The notes beneath the pieces are model-generated. The model ran no database searches. It was given only the letters and a program-made list of their open reading frames with translations, and had not been told where the DNA came from. Shown here piece by piece: positions 16,685 to 24,485 of a stretch of DNA of 64,000 bases. Location: the NCBI RefSeq assembly GCF_017355205.1, contig NZ_JADIJK010000013.1, positions 62,001 through 126,000 on the forward strand. The letters are read 5' to 3'. Within the stretch, counting starts at the first letter, position 1. The number at the start of each line of letters is the position of its first letter. The translations under genes were made by a program, and so were the position numbers. The stretch comes from Bacillus sp. SD088 (GTDB lineage Bacteria; Bacillota; Bacilli; Bacillales; Bacillaceae_C).

Positions 16685-17891
16685 CGTTAAACTGTACCTC
16701 ATCCTGATCTTATCACTATGTCTCCTTACTGGTTGCTGGGATAAAAAGGAGTTGACTGATATTGCTTTTGTGGCAGCAATGGGGATAGATAAAGGGGAAA
16801 ATGGTCAATATGTAGGCACCTTTCAAATTATTAACCCTAGTAATGTTGCAGGAGGGCTACAGGGAGGATCTGGACAAGATGGGGCCACTGTCACGGTATA
16901 CCGAATTCCGGGGGAAAATATGGTAGATGTTAGTCGTCGTGCTGCTAATGAAATTTCACGGGTTTTATTTTACTCTCATGCTAATTTGGTCGTGATTGGA
17001 GAAGAACTGGCTAAGGAAGAGGGAATCGATGGAATCTTGGATGGTCTCGATCGTGATGATCGATTTCGTGATACATCTAAGGTGGTGATTGCCCGGGGGG
17101 CTACAGCAAGTGAACTGATGCAAATCACGACCCCAATTGACAAAATTCCTGCAAATAAGGTCATTAAAACCCTACGATTCTCTGAACAACAATGGGGGGA
17201 ACAATGGCCGGTCAAAATTAGAGATATTTTAAATGCCTTAACAAGTACTGGAAAAGAACCGATTATTCCGAGTTTTTCTATTTACGGTGATCGGGATGCG
17301 GCAAAATCCATTGAAAGTCTGCAAAGAACGAGCCCGGATGCCATTATTCGTACAAACGGTCTCGGAATCTTCAAAGATGGGAAACTAATGGGTTGGCTCC
17401 ATGATGAACAGGCAAGGGGAACAGCTTGGATTATGAATAAGATTCGTTCTACCAATATTGCGATCGATTGGGAAGAGGAAATGGAGGCCATTTCATTTCA
17501 GGTTGTTCGAGAAAAAACGAAGGTGAAATTTGAGTTTGATGGGAACCAAATTATAGCAAAGCTAGATATACAAACACAAGGCGACTTGGGAGAGGTGAAC
17601 GTGCCCATCAATCTTAAAGATAGGCGTATTCGTAATCAAATTGAGAAAAAAGTAGAAAAGGAAATTGAACATATGATTCGTTCAACGATTACAGAGGTTC
17701 AATCGTATCAAGCTGATATTTTTGGCTTTGGGGAAAAAATTTATCATTCCCATCCAAAAAAGTGGCGGCAGATAGAGGAAGATTGGCAAGATCAATATTT
17801 TCCTGAAATGAAGGTGGAAGTAGGGGTGGATGCAATGATTTCAGGAACTGGTTTAAGAAGCAATTCGTTCAAGTATATTGAACATGACTAA
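16674..17891 (+). CDS. spore germinant receptor, Ger(x)C lipoprotein subunit
   Basis: 405 aa from ATG 16674, which has AAAGGTG upstream; an in-frame TTG 18 bp earlier is less likely. The lipoprotein signal peptide ends LLTGC (Cys near residue 20), followed by WDKKELTDIAFVAAMGID, the family's standard start. The rest is the Ger(x)C fold (YSHANLVVIGEELAKEEG, NGLGIFKDGKLMGWL). It is anchored on the outer face of the spore inner membrane and is needed for receptor function. It overlaps the gerA-type gene by 11 bp and is followed by a terminator. Confidence 0.95.
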   Translation: MTHNVKLYLILILSLCLLTGCWDKKELTDIAFVAAMGIDKGENGQYVGTFQIINPSNVAGGLQGGSGQDGATVTVYRIPGENMVDVSRRAANEISRVLFYSHANLVVIGEELAKEEGIDGILDGLDRDDRFRDTSKVVIARGATASELMQITTPIDKIPANKVIKTLRFSEQQWGEQWPVKIRDILNALTSTGKEPIIPSFSIYGDRDAAKSIESLQRTSPDAIIRTNGLGIFKDGKLMGWLHDEQARGTAWIMNKIRSTNIAIDWEEEMEAISFQVVREKTKVKFEFDGNQIIAKLDIQTQGDLGEVNVPINLKDRRIRNQIEKKVEKEIEHMIRSTITEVQSYQADIFGFGEKIYHSHPKKWRQIEEDWQDQYFPEMKVEVGVDAMISGTGLRSNSFKYIEHD

Positions 17892-17893
17892 GG

Positions 17894-17937
17894 GAAAGCT
17901 CAGTTTCTTTTGCGTAAAAGAAATTGAGCTTTTTTAC
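17894..17937. terminator. terminator between convergent germination genes
   Basis: AAAGCTCAGTTTCTTTT and AAAAGAAATTGAGCTTTT form a long stem around GCGT, with one G-T pair, followed by T on the plus strand. A shorter A/T tract allows weaker use on the minus strand. Confidence 0.85.
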
Positions 17938-17987
17938 ACGATAAGAAATCATTCGTTTCTATATATAAGGAGTATAAAATTTGTGAC

Positions 17988-18052
17988 TGATTGGTTCTAG
18001 CTCTAGCGCCTATCGAAGTGGCAATTGTCGTGGCGACCATATCTACTCATCC
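17988..18052. repeat. degenerate type A repeat fragment
   Basis: Contains GTTCTAGCTCTAGCGCC, a decayed version of the GTCCAGCTCCAGCGCC start, and no conserved end. Lies between the convergent germination genes. Confidence 0.35.
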
Positions 18053-18088
18053 TTGATGCAATTATTTAAACTGCTTTTCTTTCTTTTT

Positions 18089-19165
18089 TTAAAAAAAGGT
18101 AATAAGTAATAATAGGGCTGGAATGAGAACTTGGAATGGAAATTGGACATAGATAGAGGCAATCTTCCTTCCTTCCTCAATATGTTCCAACGCATTATTA
18201 GCAATGATAATGGATAGAAAAATAACAACAAATGCTAATGGAAAAGCAAGTTTTGAGGATTCTTTCACTTTAAATAAATCAGCCGTGCCAATGATCACAA
18301 CATAAAAATAAATAGCCACCTTGAAAAAGCCAAGAATGATAATAGATAACATAAAAAAGATATCCAGTCGCTGCAGAAATTCTGCAATTTCAATCGCTTG
18401 AATGGTATTGAGTAAAGGAAACTGTGTGCGTTCAATTTTGGCATAACCAAGGACACTAATATTAATAACGGTGCTAATAGCTAAATTAATACCAATCAGC
18501 AATAGAGCTAATAGACCGGCCTTTTTTACTTTTTTCGGTTGATTGACATAAGGGAAGATCATGGCGTAGACAAATACTTCCCCAAATGGAAAAAACACTA
18601 CCTGTGTAAAAGCCGTTTTCATAACAGGTAAAATACCGTCTTCTAAGAACGGCTTTAAATTACTTAAATGGATGAGATCAGAAGCCATAATAAAGATGAA
18701 GCCAAAAATAGCCAAAACGTAAATAAAAGTAAATAAAATTTCACCTGCTCTTCCTATGACTTCAATTCCTTTTCTGACGGCATAGATAACAACCAGGATT
18801 AATAAAAAATGATTGATGACAAGTGGAGTCTGCGGATAACCGAGAATAGCAAGCATTTCACCGAAGTCACGAAGTGCGCGAGCAACGAGGTAAAGAATAA
18901 AAAGCATGTAAATAAAGGCTACTATTTTCCCGAAAAATTTACCAAGGATCCTCTGAGTATAAGTTGTTGGTAATTGATCAGGATAATAATTATAAAGTGC
19001 ATAATGAATAAAAAAAATACCGAATCCCCCAACCATGGCAAATAGTATCGCTAGCCATGCATTCTGTTTCGCCATAGTCCCAAGTGGATATAGTAAGGCA
19101 CTGCCAAGTTCGAAAAGGAGAATCAGAACGAATAACTGAAAGGGACTAATTTTTGCGGATTCCAT
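18089..19165 (-). CDS. spore germinant receptor, GerB-family permease-like subunit
   Basis: 358 aa, about ten membrane helices over the full length. The start MESAKISPFQLFVLILLFELGSALLYPLG is typical of GerB/YndE-type endospore germination permeases (amino acid/polyamine transporter superfamily). It lies on the opposite strand to the gerA- and gerC-type genes and converges on them across a terminator, so it must have its own promoter. Together the three could make a complete receptor. The protein ends early in the last helix (LLLLITFF), slightly short of some homologues. Confidence 0.93.
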   Translation of the reverse strand: MESAKISPFQLFVLILLFELGSALLYPLGTMAKQNAWLAILFAMVGGFGIFFIHYALYNYYPDQLPTTYTQRILGKFFGKIVAFIYMLFILYLVARALRDFGEMLAILGYPQTPLVINHFLLILVVIYAVRKGIEVIGRAGEILFTFIYVLAIFGFIFIMASDLIHLSNLKPFLEDGILPVMKTAFTQVVFFPFGEVFVYAMIFPYVNQPKKVKKAGLLALLLIGINLAISTVINISVLGYAKIERTQFPLLNTIQAIEIAEFLQRLDIFFMLSIIILGFFKVAIYFYVVIIGTADLFKVKESSKLAFPLAFVVIFLSIIIANNALEHIEEGRKIASIYVQFPFQVLIPALLLLITFF

Positions 19166-19273
19166 AGTATCTCCTTTCTTAAGAAAACGAATAGAAGTAT
19201 ATTCATCGGTTTACCCAATATCGACTTTATTTATAACTAGCCAATGAATATCATTTTTAAGAAAAAAAGGATA

Positions 19274-19404
19274 AAGTGAAACTTCATCAGTGGGGGGTTC
19301 CACTGATTGTTAGTTGAACCAATCGGACCTTTACAGGCAGTTTACCGCCCACCTACGCTTCTCCGTATTCTCTAAAGGGGGATTACTGCCCGTAATGCGG
19401 GATA
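19274..19404 (+). repeat. type B interspersed repeat (short variant)
   Basis: Starts AAAGTGAAACTTCATCAGTGG and ends TTACTGCCCGTAATGCGGGA, the same ends as the copies at 28.2 and 41.5 kb. The interior carries ACCAATCGGACCTTTACAGGC, matching the ACCAATCGGGTATTTACTGGC of the 28.2-kb copy. It lies in the 257-bp gap between gerB and the small ORF. Confidence 0.7.
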
Positions 19405-19422
19405 AATTGAAGGATGTGGTTC

Positions 19423-19656
19423 ATGTTGAAAATTGTAGGGATCACTATTTTATATATGGTCTTATTAATCCCAGCTACAATGTGTATAAATATCTTTTTC
19501 TATGGGCCGGATATAAAAGGAGCTATACTAAATTGGTTTCAACCGCTTTATCTGCGAAATGTATCTGAAAATCTCCTTTATATTTTTTATCCATTAAGTA
19601 TTATTTGTCAGCCGATCGTGGAGTGTTTTTTGAATAAAAAAAGAAACACATCATGA
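19423..19656 (+). CDS. small hydrophobic protein of unknown function
   Basis: 77 aa from ATG 19423 (GAAGGATG site 8 bp upstream; ATG 19414 is inside that site). Two hydrophobic segments, about residues 3-25 and 52-67, with a basic tail NKKRNTS. A strong terminator follows 12 bp after the stop, which together with the ribosome site argues that it is real. I do not recognise a family. The promoter would lie in or beyond the type B repeat just upstream. Confidence 0.5.
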   Translation: MLKIVGITILYMVLLIPATMCINIFFYGPDIKGAILNWFQPLYLRNVSENLLYIFYPLSIICQPIVECFLNKKRNTS

Positions 19657-19667
19657 TACTTATATGG

Positions 19668-19694
19668 CGATAGTGAAAGCTATCGTTTTTTTTT
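19668..19694 (+). terminator. intrinsic terminator of the small hydrophobic gene
   Basis: CGATAG (19668-19673) and CTATCG (19680-19685) with a six-base loop, followed by nine T. Confidence 0.85.
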
Positions 19695-19705
19695 ATTGTT
19701 AGGAA

Positions 19706-20145
19706 ATTATAAAATTGTCGCTTGTGGATAAGTTGTAATTTTGAGTTTTGTCGTCCAGCTCAGCGCCCAGCGACTAGCAAACTTTCAGCTTCTGTTTGCG
19801 TAAGTCAACATCGGCTCATGCTTCGCCGTACTGTCTAGCTACAGACGGCAGAAGCTCGAGGTCAAATGTTCCTGAATCGCAGAAGGGAAAATTCGCCCTT
19901 CTTCGTTTCAGGAACATTTGCTTGTCGCTCCTAATCAGCCGTCTTTCGCATTTCATGTATCCTTTATCTCAGGGCTACAGGATGTAGGTCAGAACAGCGT
20001 TGCGACGTACAGGATGTACTAGTGCAGACGAAGCGCCAGGACGTCGCGTTTGAGTCTGCCGCCAGGACGGCGCGTTTTTAGCTGTTCATCCTTACTATGA
20101 AAGTTTGTACGTCGCTAAACGGGCGCTTGCGCTTTTGTTCTTGCC
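19706..20145. repeat. full-length mosaic type A interspersed repeat
   Basis: Fills the 548-bp gap before the next gene. In order: AGGAAATTATAAAATTGTCGC; CAGCTCAGCGCCCAGCGAC; CTAGCAAACTTTC; GCGTAAGTCAACATCGGCTC; a perfect nested hairpin (19863-19920); the 46-bp module GCGACGT...ACGTCGC (20002-20047); GCCGCCAGGACGG; GAAAGTTTGTACGTCGCT; and GGGCGCTTGCGCTTTTGTTC at the end. CAGCGACTAGCAAACTTTC near the left end is complementary to GAAAGTTTGTACGTCGCT at the right, so the element can fold on itself. No coding capacity. Confidence 0.85.
19863..19920. repeat. perfect nested hairpin inside the type A repeat
   Basis: Outer arms CAAATGTTCCTGAA (19863-19876) and TTCAGGAACATTTG (19907-19920) are perfect complements; inner arms AGAAGGG (19881-19887) and CCCTTCT (19896-19902) also pair. 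No other copy of this insert was seen in the window. Confidence 0.9.
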
Positions 20146-20205
20146 TAATGATTCTACTCACCATTTAATCCATTGCTAGACAAAATAAAGAGGAAGAGAA
20201 ACATG

Positions 20206-20667
20206 CTAATTTTTTCTCTTCCCCCATTTCGTTAAGATCTTTTTCAATAATAGTCCTATTAGTACTCCAGGAATTACACTAAGAATCGGCAACCATATAG
20301 GACCAGGTAAGTAGCCGAAAATGGTGACCTTTGTGGAATAGATAGTCCCTACAGTAACAAAGTAAGCGGAAAAGACAAAAGGCATAAATGAATACGGTTC
20401 TTTTCCGCCACCTCCATCTTTGAAAGCATCCCACATAGCGAAAAAATAAAGACAAGGATAGAAAAGAAGCCATTGGAAATCAGCTAGTTCGATTGCTTTT
20501 TGGATATCGCCGTGAAAACTGGCGATGATCATAGCATTAAATTGGGATTTTACGTTCACGATAAATTCCAGTAAAACCAACAAGAGACCTTTTATATATT
20601 TTCTATTTAATAATTGTCCAAAGCCGGGGAGGGCAATACTCCAAAATAATTTTTCTTTTGCGTCCAC
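20206..20667 (-). CDS. membrane protein with PGFGQ motif, unknown function
   Basis: 153 aa, about four hydrophobic segments. The N-terminus KEKLFWSIALPGFGQLLNRKYIKGLLLVLLEF has the Pro-Gly-x-Gly-Q-x3-x-K/R pattern seen in small Bacillus membrane proteins related to TM2-type proteins. A Gly-rich loop KDGGGGKEPYSF follows the second or third helix. It starts at GTG 20667, only 6 bp after the stop of the DUF3231-type gene, so the two are one transcript. Function is unknown. Confidence 0.75.
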   Translation of the reverse strand: MDAKEKLFWSIALPGFGQLLNRKYIKGLLLVLLEFIVNVKSQFNAMIIASFHGDIQKAIELADFQWLLFYPCLYFFAMWDAFKDGGGGKEPYSFMPFVFSAYFVTVGTIYSTKVTIFGYLPGPIWLPILSVIPGVLIGLLLKKILTKWGKRKN

Positions 20668-20673
20668 ATTATC

Positions 20674-21678
20674 TTAACCCTTTGCTAAATTTTCGCGGTC
20701 TGGGGCGGAAGGAGGGATTTCCATCCAACCATGATCAATCATAATTTTTGCCCCATCCTCGGAGTATTCGCCTGCTTCTAGGATCAAGCGGCCATAAGCG
20801 GTAGCAAGATCTTTTCTTGGGCTCCCCCCCATACTACTCCCATAGAAGCTAATCCCTGCGTTAATTAAGGCACTTGTGTGATACATAAGCAGTTTATCTG
20901 AAAATATCGGTTCTGTTGTTGCCATCGGACTAAAATTTCCATATGTTGGAGCAGGTAAATCATTCTCCAGTAAAAATTTAGAGAATACTGAACAGTAATG
21001 ATGTGAAATTTCAGCGCCTCTCACCATATATTTCTGTACTTTTTTTGACTGAGCCACTTGAGCAAATCCCATCAATAAAGCCTCGCCTAAAGAATTACGA
21101 TAAAGATTCATAAACAGAAGCGAAATTTCTATACTCGTAAGTGGCCTTTGTTCGCCTATCCAGCCCGCTAAAAAGTGCTGCTTATGGGCAAATTGATTTT
21201 GTTGCGGATAAGGAATAGATGGTGGCCGGACATAAGTCCCTTTTTCTATAGAAAGTTCAGTTGTTCGGTTAAATAATTCAGCCGACGACTGGAGACATTG
21301 AGTGAAATGGTCACGTAATTCCTTCCGAATCGCCTTAGGTAAACCCATGCTATATGCGCTTAAGCCCATAATCCCAAGGTTTTGCACATAATGGAGAATA
21401 AAATCATCGGTATATAGTCTTGGGGCATGAGTATTTACGTCTTGCTCAGTAAATCCCACTGGAATAGGAATCCCTTCTTCTGTAAAAATGTTCTTATCAA
21501 AGCGAACGTGCAATTCCGATAATTCTAGTGCATATTCCACACAAGCTTTCATGTCTGGATCTTCCACATGTTCTTTAAAATAAGAGAGCATACAAATAGC
21601 TAAGGTATCATCTAGATAGGATCCAAATAAAATGCTTAATTCGCTTGCTGTTAATGTACTATGGTTGGGAGATGTCAT
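20674..21678 (-). CDS. DUF3231-family protein
   Basis: 334 aa from ATG 21678, chosen for a perfect AGGAGGAGG site; the frame is open further upstream but lacks a site. It appears to be two similar halves, each starting with a T(A/S).E.S.LF pattern (LTASELSILFGSYLDD near residue 9 and LTSIEISLLFMNLYRN near 185) and each containing a FSKFL/ELSELHVRF-type helix. This matches the duplicated DUF3231 proteins common in spore formers, which resemble coat-F/ferritin-like helical bundles. Function is unknown; no signal peptide. Confidence 0.8.
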   Translation of the reverse strand: MTSPNHSTLTASELSILFGSYLDDTLAICMLSYFKEHVEDPDMKACVEYALELSELHVRFDKNIFTEEGIPIPVGFTEQDVNTHAPRLYTDDFILHYVQNLGIMGLSAYSMGLPKAIRKELRDHFTQCLQSSAELFNRTTELSIEKGTYVRPPSIPYPQQNQFAHKQHFLAGWIGEQRPLTSIEISLLFMNLYRNSLGEALLMGFAQVAQSKKVQKYMVRGAEISHHYCSVFSKFLLENDLPAPTYGNFSPMATTEPIFSDKLLMYHTSALINAGISFYGSSMGGSPRKDLATAYGRLILEAGEYSEDGAKIMIDHGWMEIPPSAPDRENLAKG

Positions 21679-21870
21679 GTTAGTTCCTCCTCCTTTTAGA
21701 ATATCTAAGTAAGCATAGTGTTTCCCTAAATTGAAAAAATATAATGAAGAGTGGAAGGGAAGATGATTTCTCTTATTAAGATGATTCATTTTTTAACACT
21801 CTTCCGATTAAGGACACATGCAATGATTTTATACATAAGATACCTAGACCAAATATGAGGAGGATGTCAT

Positions 21871-22770
21871 GTGATTCCCTATTATCCGTATTATGGATTT
21901 TATAAAAAGTGTAAAGATGAGCCAATTGCTTTTCCACCTCAGCATCAGCCGGTGCAACCTGGTCTGGAATATCTTATGCATCCCCGTCCGATTTCAGAGA
22001 ATCCAGATGAACGAGGCTCCAATAAATTAGAAAATAAGGTCGCGATTATTACAGGGGGAGATAGCGGAATTGGCCGTGCCATTGCTTATGCTTTTGTAAA
22101 AGAAGGAGCTAAGGTAGTAATTGTCTATTTGAATGAGCATCGTGATGCGAAAGAAACTGAGCAAAGAATTCACGAGCTTGGCGGAGAATGTCTGCTGATT
22201 TTCGGAGATTTAAAAGATGAGAAAATGTCAGACCAGGTTGTTCAACAGACAATTGAAGCTTTTGGAAAAATTGATATTTTGGTGAATAACCATGGGGTAC
22301 AATATGTTCAAAAAAGTATTCTTGATATTACGAAGGAACAGCTTGAATTCACCTTTCAAACGAATATATTTGCTTTTTTCTATCTGATTAAAGCCGTTCT
22401 TCCTTATATGAAGGCAGGAAGTTCAATTATCAATACGGCTTCGATTACAGCGTATGAAGGGCATAAAAAGCTAATAGACTATAGCGCGACGAAAGGGGCG
22501 ATTGTAACATTGACACGCTCATTATCTCTTTCACTTGCCAATCAACAAATTCGTGTGAATGCTGTTGCTCCTGGTTCGGTTTGGACACCACTTATTCCAG
22601 CAAGCTTTTCCGATAAAGATATTATGAAATTCGGACTTGACGCCCCGATGAAAAGAGCAGGACAGCCTGTCGAATTAGCTCCAGCCTATGTCTATCTAGC
22701 TTCAGATGAAGCAAGCTTTGTATCAGGGCAGGTCCTGCATGTGAATGGTGGCGTGATGGTAAGCTCATAA
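21871..22770 (+). CDS. short-chain dehydrogenase/reductase, YhxC/YhdF-like
   Basis: 299 aa with an extra N-terminal tail (PYYPYYGFYKK, FPPQHQPVQPGLEYLMHPRP) before the Rossmann fold, typical of the Bacillus general-stress SDRs such as YhdF and YhxC. Cofactor motif TGGDSGIGRA (about 61-70), NNHG (130s), active-site Ser in TASITAYEGH and YSATK with catalytic Tyr and Lys. It starts at GTG 21871 behind GAGGAGGATG. The probable reaction is NAD(P)-dependent oxidation of a polyol or aldehyde. It is monocistronic. Confidence 0.92.
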   Translation: MIPYYPYYGFYKKCKDEPIAFPPQHQPVQPGLEYLMHPRPISENPDERGSNKLENKVAIITGGDSGIGRAIAYAFVKEGAKVVIVYLNEHRDAKETEQRIHELGGECLLIFGDLKDEKMSDQVVQQTIEAFGKIDILVNNHGVQYVQKSILDITKEQLEFTFQTNIFAFFYLIKAVLPYMKAGSSIINTASITAYEGHKKLIDYSATKGAIVTLTRSLSLSLANQQIRVNAVAPGSVWTPLIPASFSDKDIMKFGLDAPMKRAGQPVELAPAYVYLASDEASFVSGQVLHVNGGVMVSS

Positions 22771-22808
22771 AAAAAGAGAAGAACGCTCGCGAGTTTAGAG
22801 TGTTCTTC
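22771..22808. terminator. hairpin downstream of the SDR gene
   Basis: GAAGAACGCTC (22778-22788) pairs with GAGTGTTCTTC (22798-22808). A tract of A precedes it, giving a T run only on the minus strand, so plus-strand termination would be weak. Confidence 0.55.
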
Positions 22809-22877
22809 AATCGTTAGAAAAAACCATTTGATGCATGTTTTTGTATTGATTTTTTTCTTATCCCTCCTACTTTCAGG

Positions 22878-22919
22878 TATACTAAAGATTAAAGGGAAAA
22901 TCGACCAATCAAATGGTCG
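22878..22919 (+). promoter_or_regulatory. promoter -10 and dyad operator of the DHA2 exporter gene
   Basis: AGGTATACT gives a -10 at 22878-22883. A perfect dyad CGACCA-ATCAAA-TGGTCG follows at 22902-22919, in the early transcribed region and about 54 bp before the start. Drug-exporter genes are often repressed by TetR/MarR proteins at such sites. No regulator gene is adjacent. Confidence 0.45.
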
Positions 22920-22972
22920 CGGTCACAGTTCGTGGCGTCTTGCAATTTTCATAGAATGGTAGGGAGAGAATC

Positions 22973-24346
22973 GTGAAAAAGGAAACAAAACAAAAGTACG
23001 TTGTGGCCGGTTTATTAATTGCAACTTTTTTAACTGCGATTGAAGGAACGATCGTAAGTACAGCTATGCCTAAAATTGTTGGGGATTTAGGTGGCAGTCA
23101 TTTATATACGTGGGTGATATCGGTTTATTTACTGGCGACGGTCATTAGTACACCGATTTTTGGTAAAATGGCGGATTTATACGGCAGAAAGCGAATGTTT
23201 GCTCTTGGAGTGCTTATCTTTTTGTTGGGTTCAGTGCTTTCAGGACTATCTCAGTCAATGCAACAGCTTGTTGTTTATCGAGTCATTCAAGGACTGGGCG
23301 CAGGGGCATTGACAACGATTCCCATGACGATTATTGGTGATGTCTTTGCTTATGAAATGCGGGCGAAAATTCAAGGATTGATTAGCAGTGTGTGGGGAAT
23401 ATCCGGAATTCTAGGGCCTTTAGTGGGCGGCTTTATTGTAGATTCTATTTCATGGCATTGGATCTTCTTTATGAACCTCCCCTTTGGGATTATTGCGTTA
23501 ATTTTGATTGGAACCTCATTACATGAACAAATAGAAAAGAAAAAACGCACGATCGATTATGCAGGTATTTTGACCTTTGCAGTCTGTATGACTTCATTTT
23601 TATATGCATTGAATTTATGGAAAGAGGAGCGGCAATTGACTGGAAGCATCACGATGATGTTTGCGATTGCTTTGATTAGTCTTCTTCTCTTTATCTGGAT
23701 TGAATCTAAAGGGAAAGAACCAATGCTGCCACTGTCTTTATTTAAAATTCGCTTGATCGTTGTCTCGAATGGAGCCAGCTTTTTAATCGGTTTTATTTTA
23801 ATTGCGGTTACCTTTTATATTCCATTATGGGTTCAAGGGGTAACAGGCCTTAATGCTACTTTATCCGGAATAGCGATGTTGCCGCAATCATTAACTTGGC
23901 CTTTAGGGGCGATGCTCGTCGGGAAATGGGTGAAGAAAATGGAGGTTGGCCGGATTGCCTTGATTGGAATGGTGTTTGTCATCATAGGATGCATTGGGAT
24001 GAGCTTATTGCAAACTGGTACAAGTCTAGTATGGATGATGCTTATAACCGCCATTTTAGGACTTGGCTTTGGTTTATCAACCACCTTGTTTACTGTTGTG
24101 GTTCAATCATCTGTAGGGTGGAGTATGCGTGGTGCCGCGATGGGCTCTAATAATTTATTCCGTACTTTAGGACAAACCATCGGGATTGCCGTCTCTGGAC
24201 TTTGGTTAAGTGATCAATTGCAGGGTGCCGAGTTAGAAGCAAGCTTGCATCAAGTTTTTATCCTGTTAATTGTGTTAGCAGGACTTGGCTTTGCTGTGAC
24301 CGCCATGCTTTTGGGTGAAAAAGGTGGAGAATTATCAACAGATTAG
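22973..24346 (+). CDS. MFS drug exporter, DHA2 family
   Basis: 457 aa. Motif D1-like start (ATFLTAIEGTIVSTAMPKIVGDLGG), motif A (GKMADLYGRKRMF, about 64-76), motif B (VVYRVIQGLGAGALTTIPMTII) and motif C (GISGILGPLVGGFIV, about 143-157) match DHA2 H+ antiporters; about 14 helices. It exports drugs or other hydrophobic compounds. The start is GTG with a GGTAGGGAGAG site. The promoter region has a dyad that may be its operator. Substrate unknown. Confidence 0.94.
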   Translation: MKKETKQKYVVAGLLIATFLTAIEGTIVSTAMPKIVGDLGGSHLYTWVISVYLLATVISTPIFGKMADLYGRKRMFALGVLIFLLGSVLSGLSQSMQQLVVYRVIQGLGAGALTTIPMTIIGDVFAYEMRAKIQGLISSVWGISGILGPLVGGFIVDSISWHWIFFMNLPFGIIALILIGTSLHEQIEKKKRTIDYAGILTFAVCMTSFLYALNLWKEERQLTGSITMMFAIALISLLLFIWIESKGKEPMLPLSLFKIRLIVVSNGASFLIGFILIAVTFYIPLWVQGVTGLNATLSGIAMLPQSLTWPLGAMLVGKWVKKMEVGRIALIGMVFVIIGCIGMSLLQTGTSLVWMMLITAILGLGFGLSTTLFTVVVQSSVGWSMRGAAMGSNNLFRTLGQTIGIAVSGLWLSDQLQGAELEASLHQVFILLIVLAGLGFAVTAMLLGEKGGELSTD

Positions 24347-24485
24347 AAATAGAATTGAAACAAAGCTTGCAAGGCTTGTGCAGTTCCTTGCCAGCTTTTT
24401 GATTTTGGCCAATCGAATGCACATATATGCATTGTGAGCCTGCAATAAGCGGTCAGGAGGACGATGGTATGCAAAGTGCACTTTC

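Noticed and set aside
19314-19568. 84-aa plus-strand ORF starting in the type B repeat
   Set aside because: Starts inside repeat DNA, lacks a ribosome site, and overlaps the better-supported small ORF in another frame.
19657-20205. CRISPR-like or insertion-sequence interpretation of the repeats
   Set aside because: Repeat units are not regularly spaced, no cas gene or transposase is present, and copies share modules instead of terminal inverted repeats with target duplications that I could identify.
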